Below, piece after piece: positions 25,927 to 30,850 of a stretch of 30,850 nucleotides of DNA. A program made the translations under genes and the position numbers. The notes beneath the pieces are model-generated. The model was not told the origin of the DNA and did no database searches. It saw only the letters and a list, made by a program, of their open reading frames with translations. This DNA is from Coemansia sp. RSA 922. Taxonomy: Eukaryota; Kickxellomycota; Kickxellomycetes; Kickxellales; Kickxellaceae. The number at the start of each line of letters is the position of its first letter. Position 1 is the first letter of the stretch. The stretch lies in contig JANBQS010000143.1 in the NCBI GenBank assembly GCA_027577415.1, positions 1 through 30,850 on the forward strand, read 5' to 3'.

Positions 25927-26105
25927 GGACGCATTTGGCACAAGCTCAACTATTACATTTTTGGCGTATAGAATTCCCCCTCCCTGACTTTTCTTTTCTA
26001 GTTCTGTATTTTGTTCCGTAATATTGAATTGTGCTTCATGACCAAAAAGTTAAACTCTTCATATGTTAAAAAATAGGAAAAACAATCGACATGCTCAATT
26101 GTAGC

Positions 26106-27868
26106 TTAGTTCTTGTAGTCCTTAGGACCAAGCATCTCCTCTGGGCGCACCCACTGGTCAAACTGATCCCCGTTGAGCGAACCCAGGGCAACAGCTGCCT
26201 CCTTCAATGTAGTTCCTTCCTTGTGAGCCTTCTTTGCCGCCGCCGCAGCATTGTCATAGCCAATGTGCGGGTTAAGCGCAGTGACGAGCATAAGCGACTC
26301 ATGCAGCAGCTTGTTGATACGCTCCTCGTTAGCCTTGATACCAGTCACGCAGTTCAGGCGGAACGAGTTGCAGCCGTCAGACAAGAGGCGAACCGAGTGT
26401 AGCACGTTGTAGATCATCATGGGCTTGAACACGTTGAGCTCAAAGTGGCCATTGGCTCCACCAAACGACACAGCCGTGTGGTTGCCCATGACTTGGGCAC
26501 AAAGCATGGTCAGCGACTCGCACTGCGTAGGGTTGACCTTGCCAGGCATGATCGAAGATCCGGGCTCGTTCTCGGGCAGTTGCAGCTCGCCCAGTCCGCA
26601 GCGAGGACCACTGCCAAGCAGGCGGATGTCGCTGGCAATCTTGAACAGCGACACGGCAATAGTGTTGAGCGCGCCCGAGGCCTCGACAAGAGCATCGTGG
26701 GCGGCCAGCGCCTCAAACTTGTTGGGCGCCGGAGTAAACTCGTAGCCAGAGATCTTGGAGATCTCAGCGGCCATACGCGTATCAAAGCCCGTGTACGTGT
26801 TCAGGCCAGTGCCAACCGCAGTTCCGCCAATGGCAAGCTGGGAGAGGCGGGGGAGAGTCGCCTCAATGCGCTCGATGGCATTGCTAAGCATCTGAGTGTA
26901 TCCCGAAAACTCCTGTCCCAGAGTGAGCGGCGTAGCGTCCTGGAGGTGCGTGCGGCCAATCTTGATAATGTTGGCAAACTCGTCCTGCTTCTTCTGGAAG
27001 GCATCACGCAAGTCCTTGAGCGCAGGGACCAAGCGGCTGTTGATCTCAGTGACAGCGGCAATATGCATGGCCGTCGGGAACGTGTCATTCGACGACTGGC
27101 TCTTGTTGACGTGGTCGTTAGGGTGCACTGGCTTCTTCGATCCAAGCTCGCCGCCCAGAATCTCAATAGCGCGGTTGGCAATAACTTCGTTGACGTTCAT
27201 GTTCGTCTGAGTTCCCGATCCCGTCTGCCAAACAACCAGGGGGAAGTGATCCATGAGCTTTCCCTCAATGACCTCCTGCGCAGCCTGCTGGATCGCATCG
27301 CTAGCCCGGGCATCTAGCCCAAACTCGCGGTTGACAACAGCGGCGGCCTTCTTCAAGACTCCCATGGCCTTGATGACAGCGTCGGGCATGCGATCAGTGT
27401 CGGCGCAAATGTCAAAGTTCATCTTGGAGCGCTGCGTCTGGCAGCCGTAGTACTTGTCAGCAGGGACTTCGAGCTCACCCATCGTGTCGCGCTCAAGACG
27501 TACCTTCTACACGAACCAAACATAAACAGTACTATTAGACTTGCGCTCAAACTGGGAGGGGGGAATATCAGCTTGGCAATATGTGCTTGATGATTTACCG
27601 TGAGTGAGGAAGCGGAGGTAGAGAAAGCACGAGCCACAGAGAGAGTTTGCTGCTTGGAGGCTGCCTGAACGCCAGAAACAACGGCGCGGCGAAGCTAGCA
27701 TATGTCCGAGGATAGATAAAGAGAAGTAAAGTGAGCGCATGGAATATTAGTACGACTCGCTGAGAGCACGACACTCGCCAAATAAAAAAAATCAAGTGTG
27801 CTGGAATGCAAATTATGTCTACTTACAGCAGCACCAGCCTTTAGCGCGGGACGGACAGAAGAAGGCAT
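26106..27868 (-). CDS. FUM1: Fumarate hydratase, class II, mitochondrial, three exons
   Basis: Exons on the minus strand are 27868-27827, 27694-27599 and 27506-26106. Introns of 132 and 92 bp start GTAAGT and GTAAAT, end CTAG and GTAG, and contain TACTAAT and TCTAAT branch sites; all junctions are phase 0. The protein has about 512 residues (human FH 510). The first two exons encode a basic, Arg- and Ser/Ala-rich presequence, [14 protein letters not shown] then [20 protein letters not shown] and [11 protein letters not shown], typical for mitochondrial import. Enzyme landmarks are [49 protein letters not shown] (about 174), [11 protein letters not shown] (about 230) and the superfamily signature [11 protein letters not shown] (about 362). 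It hydrates fumarate to L-malate in the TCA cycle and, in the cytosol of many fungi, supports the DNA damage response. An in-frame ATG at 27482 lies just inside exon 3 and could give a presequence-free form. Confidence 0.96.
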
Positions 27869-28116
27869 GATAGTTTTTATTGACAGAGTATGTAAATTAG
27901 ATTTCGAGAGAGAGACAAGAAGAAGAACTAGTCGTTATCAGCACAGACCAGTAGATAAACTGCACAGCCCCTGGTCCCCGAATCCCGGATTAAAACTTTT
28001 GATCCCAACCCTATTGAAAGAGGTGTTTTTTTTGCTATGGCGTGTTTGTCTCTTGCTATCTTACATTTTTATTTTTATTTTTCTTCATTTAGTCATCTAA
28101 CTATTTCTTGTAATAA
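27869..28116. promoter_or_regulatory. Divergent promoter shared by FUM1 and CMC1
   Basis: 248 bp separate the two start codons, which face away from each other. The stretch has a GC-richer core (about 27962-27990, cccctggtccccgaatcccgg) between AT-rich flanks and a T-rich segment next to CMC1. Both products are mitochondrial, so co-regulation is plausible; no specific factor site is certain. Confidence 0.5.
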
Positions 28117-28473
28117 ATGGACGCCGAGACGAAAGAGAGGCTCATGACACCCGGCCCACCAGCCGACGCACCTAGCCTGGCACCCAATTTGCAACTATCA
28201 GCGCTGACTCGGCGCGAAGAGAACGAGGTTATAGATCTCCGGCGAAAGCACGCCTACACACGGTGCGCCGACGCCATGCGGCATTTTTCAGAATGTAGCT
28301 CAAAATACACAATCGGCGTAGTGTGGAAATGCAGCGAGCACAAGGACATTATGAACGAATGTTTGCGTCGCGCCAACACCGTAGACGACATGGATCGTGC
28401 TCGGTCTATAATAGTTGACCGGCGACTAAAGAACATGGAAGAGAAGTTAAGCAAACCTCGCAAGCTATTCTAA
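28117..28473 (+). CDS. CMC1: COX assembly mitochondrial protein, twin Cx9C, Cmc1-like
   Basis: The 118-residue protein has the twin Cx9C signature at Cys50-Cys60 (CADAMRHFSEC) and Cys72-Cys82 (CSEHKDIMNEC), placed in a CHCH helical hairpin: ALTRREENEVIDLRRKHAYT ahead of it, and VVWKCSEHKDIMNECL for the second helix. The length and the L-RREE-EV-- lead-in fit Cmc1 rather than Cox17, Cox19 or Cmc2. Family members are imported into the intermembrane space by Mia40, which oxidises the four cysteines, and act in copper delivery and Cox1 maturation for cytochrome c oxidase. The start at 28117 (aataaATGGAC) is the first ATG of the frame, and no intron is needed. The gene is divergent from FUM1 and only about 145 bp upstream of the helicase start. 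Confidence 0.9.
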   Translation: MDAETKERLMTPGPPADAPSLAPNLQLSALTRREENEVIDLRRKHAYTRCADAMRHFSECSSKYTIGVVWKCSEHKDIMNECLRRANTVDDMDRARSIIVDRRLKNMEEKLSKPRKLF

Positions 28474-28617
28474 CCACAATATTTTTTTTTTTTCGTTCAG
28501 GCCTGTGCCATAGTAGTCTTGAGAGATCTTTACCTAGCTATAGTGCGGCCGATATTTGTGGCCTTTGCTTCTTTTTTGTTGTGTATACCTTTTTTATTAC
28601 TATTACGAATAACGATC

Positions 28618-30732
28618 ATGACAGCAAAGCGCAGCTACCAGGAACCTGTTACGGCAGTGCTCCGTGGAGAGAATGACTTTCCCAGTAGCGACGACGGATT
28701 TATTCGCAGCTACTATAATCGCAGCAACACCAATGACACAGCCAACACAGCGTCGACGATCGATGAGCAACGTCGTCGGTTGCCTGCCTTCAGTCACAAG
28801 AAGCAACTGTTGTACGCGATCGAGAAACACTCAGTAGTTATAGTAGTTGGTGAACCTGGATCAGGCAAGTCGACACAACTTCCACAGTATCTCTACGAGG
28901 CAGGCTGGTCAGCCAATGGCAAAACCATAGGATGCACTCAGCCTCGACGAATTGCCGCTGCCATGCTGGCCCAGCGAGTATCAGAAGAGATGGGCGTCGA
29001 GTTGGGCTCTACTGTCGGATACTCTGTGCGGTTCTCTGATGCCTTCAATCTAGAGACCACTCGCATAAAGTACTTGACCGATGGGACACTGATTCGCGAG
29101 TGTCTTGCCGACCCTCTGCTTAGCGCCTACTCTGTTATAATGGTCGACGAAGCTCAGGATCGCAGTATAGCAACCGATATGTTGTTGGCATTGCTGAAAA
29201 AGATCTTGCGTAAACGCAAAAACGACCTACGCCTAGTCATATCGTCGGCATCGCTAGATGCTGAGCGATTCAGGGCGTACTTTGACTCGAACGACCCTGC
29301 CACCACAACCGAGGCCCAAACACTTGGCAGTGCGACGATAATGTCCATCTCTGGGCGCCTATTCCCAGTTGACGTTCACTATCTTTCTGCCCCTTGCGAA
29401 AACTATCTCGCGGCCTCTGTAGATGCGGTCTTGAACATCCATGCACATGAGCCCGCTGGAGACATACTAGTGTTTCTTCCCGGCAAAGACGATATAGCCC
29501 AAGCACTGGCCGACACCCACGAGCTTGCACTCACCAACGGTCAACTAGGGTCGATGATGCTAGTACCGCTGAGCGCTGGTCTATCTCAGGACGAGCAAAG
29601 TCTCGTGTTTGACCCTGCGCCAGCTGGTAAGCGCAAGGTGGTATTCTCCACCAATGTCGCAGAAACCTCGGTAACTATCGACGGCATCGTCTATGTTGTT
29701 GACTGCGGGTTTGTCAAGCAACGAGCGTTCGATCCAGTAACTGGAATCGACAAGCTGGTCACTCAGCCTATATCGAAATCGTCAGCTGTACAGCGCGCAG
29801 GTCGAGCTGGCCGGACACAGCCAGGCAAAGTGTACCGACTCTACACCTATGATGTGTTTAAATCGGGTTTGTTTTTGCCTCACGATGTGCCTGAGGTCTG
29901 CCGCTCGTCACTAGCACCAATGGTACTGACTCTCATGGCCCTGGGCGTAAACAACTTGGTCCGCTTTGACTACTTCCAGCCGCCACCACCCGAGCTACTC
30001 TCACAAGCGCTGGAGCATCTTGCCAGCTTGGGAGCGCTCGAGCCTCAAAGCGCTGTACTTTCACCCGATTTTGGCATTTACTTGGCCGAGCTCCCGCTGG
30101 ATCCCAAGCTTGGCGCGTGCTTGCTAAACGCAGCCCAAAAGTACCACTGCCTACGAGAGGCACTTGCCGCAGTAGCTATGCTCGCAATTGGCAATGACCC
30201 ATTCGTTGTGCCCAGCCACCAGCGTGCCGAGGCCGAGCTAGACAAGCGCGATTTCGTGGTCCAGGAAGGCGATGTGCTGACGTTTGTCAACACCCTGGTC
30301 GCCTACCAGGAGACGCCAGCCAAACTGCGATCACAGTGGTGCCGTCTACATTTCCTCAGCTCGCGCACCCTGGAGCAGGCAGACCGCGTTAGCCGCCAGC
30401 TAGAAGGATATCTGATTAAGATGGGCTATTCTCGCGAACGCTGCCGCCAGTCGTGCGGCCAAGACTTTTCTCGCCTGCAAAAGTGCCTAACATCGGGACT
30501 CTTTGCCAACGCCGCCAAGCTAGAGGTCGATGGCTCATATCGGTTGTTTAGAGGTGGTCCAGCTTTATGGATCCACCCGTCCTCGGTGCTGTTTCCCGAA
30601 GCGGCAAAGCCCAAGTTTGTCGTGTTTGCCGAGGCGATGGAGACAACCAAACTCTATATGCGCGGCATAACTGCCATTAATTTGGCTTGGTTGGCCGAAG
30701 TAGCACCACACTACTATTCTGAAGCAAAATAA
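28618..30732 (+). CDS. DHX35: DEAH/RHA-type RNA helicase, DHX35 orthologue with DEAQ motif II
   Basis: From the ATG at 28618 the product has 704 residues, practically the length of human DHX35 (703); the frame is open further upstream without an ATG. Motifs in order: IDEQRRRLPAF, motif I GEPGSGKS (78-85), TQPRRIAA (Ia), motif II DEAQ (177-180) where the family has DEAH, motif III SAS (210-212) where SAT is usual, NVAETSVTIDGIVYVVDCGF (motif V), QRAGRAGR (motif VI, 392-399). The C-terminus has the HA2 winged-helix/ratchet region (LEHLASLGALE, FGIYLAELPLDPKLGACLL) and the OB-fold (SGLFANAAKL, IHPSSVLF, TTKLYMRGITAINLAWLAEV, PHYYSEAK). DHX35 associates with the catalytic spliceosome and pairs with a G-patch activator. 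Apart from motifs II and III the protein looks intact. The downstream gene is convergent, with 28 bp between stop codons. Confidence 0.92.
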   Translation: MTAKRSYQEPVTAVLRGENDFPSSDDGFIRSYYNRSNTNDTANTASTIDEQRRRLPAFSHKKQLLYAIEKHSVVIVVGEPGSGKSTQLPQYLYEAGWSANGKTIGCTQPRRIAAAMLAQRVSEEMGVELGSTVGYSVRFSDAFNLETTRIKYLTDGTLIRECLADPLLSAYSVIMVDEAQDRSIATDMLLALLKKILRKRKNDLRLVISSASLDAERFRAYFDSNDPATTTEAQTLGSATIMSISGRLFPVDVHYLSAPCENYLAASVDAVLNIHAHEPAGDILVFLPGKDDIAQALADTHELALTNGQLGSMMLVPLSAGLSQDEQSLVFDPAPAGKRKVVFSTNVAETSVTIDGIVYVVDCGFVKQRAFDPVTGIDKLVTQPISKSSAVQRAGRAGRTQPGKVYRLYTYDVFKSGLFLPHDVPEVCRSSLAPMVLTLMALGVNNLVRFDYFQPPPPELLSQALEHLASLGALEPQSAVLSPDFGIYLAELPLDPKLGACLLNAAQKYHCLREALAAVAMLAIGNDPFVVPSHQRAEAELDKRDFVVQEGDVLTFVNTLVAYQETPAKLRSQWCRLHFLSSRTLEQADRVSRQLEGYLIKMGYSRERCRQSCGQDFSRLQKCLTSGLFANAAKLEVDGSYRLFRGGPALWIHPSSVLFPEAAKPKFVVFAEAMETTKLYMRGITAINLAWLAEVAPHYYSEAK

Positions 30733-30760
30733 TGCATTTTGAATTTACGGCAAGTAGTGT

Positions 30761-30850
30761 CTATTTACGCTTAGGCAATATGTGCGGCTTGGGGAGCCGC
30801 TTAGCAACCTCGGCCTTTGTCAGTCGGTGCACAGCGTCCTTGGAAGTCAA
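30761..30850 (-). CDS. C-terminal end of an unidentified protein (5' part outside window)
   Basis: On the minus strand the last 29 codons before a TAG (30763-30761) are open to the window edge and read LTSKDAVHRLTKAEVAKRLP then KPHILPKRK. The basic tail suggests a nucleic-acid-associated or nucleolar protein, but no family can be named from so little. The coding call rests on the open frame, the lysine/arginine-rich end and the tight convergent layout with DHX35, which leaves only 28 bp. Confidence 0.5.
   Translation of the reverse strand: MTSKDAVHRLTKAEVAKRLPKPHILPKRK

Noticed and set aside
26445..27317. Plus-strand open frame of 290 codons opposite FUM1
   Set aside because: Mirror frame of the strongly conserved fumarase; composition dominated by Arg, Leu, Ser, with no recognisable family.
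28519..28617. Hydrophobic N-terminal extension of the DHX35 helicase
   Set aside because: It would need a TTG start and encodes low-complexity hydrophobic sequence; the ATG at 28618 gives the exact family length.

Overview
The window is eukaryotic and almost certainly fungal. It carries long, intron-poor genes, short introns (about 90 to 200 bp) with GTAAGT-like donors and TACTAAT/CTAAC-like branch points, T-rich promoters, and the end of a FunK1-type kinase, a family typical of fungi. FunK1 genes together with relics, a divergent F-box/LRR-like protein and a secreted LPMO-like protein suggest an early-diverging fungus, perhaps of the Kickxellomycotina (Coemansia-like). That placement is inference from gene style, not from a marker comparison.

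Layout. 1-12.5 kb is a conserved block on the + strand: the end of a FunK1 kinase, a PCID2/Csn12-type PCI protein (mRNA export), a four-exon ATR/Mec1/Rad3 checkpoint kinase of about 2556 residues, and a Mch1/nodulin-like MFS transporter. 12.5-20.1 kb is a looser, AT-richer region of mostly unrecognised genes: a broken FunK1 relic (-), a small coiled-coil protein (-), two tandem paralogous small proteins with duplicated promoters and 3' ends (+), two decayed coding-like repeats between them (-), an F-box-like protein (-), and a 132-residue orphan (+) that may be a distant third member of the small-protein family. 20.1-30.85 kb returns mainly to core genes: symplekin/Pta1 (pre-mRNA 3' end processing), a 1.26 kb spacer with a possible second FunK1 relic and a long pyrimidine-rich promoter, a secreted LPMO-like protein, mitochondrial fumarase FUM1 (-, three exons), the twin Cx9C protein CMC1, a DHX35-type RNA helicase with DEAQ in place of DEAH, and the last 29 codons of a minus-strand gene.

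The genes do not form one pathway. Three act on nuclear RNA (PCID2, symplekin, DHX35), one on genome integrity (ATR), and two in mitochondria (FUM1 and CMC1, sharing a divergent promoter). No tRNA, rRNA, intact transposon or CRISPR array was seen. The most novel material is the 12.5-20.1 kb region, chiefly the tandem small-protein pair and its possible relative.
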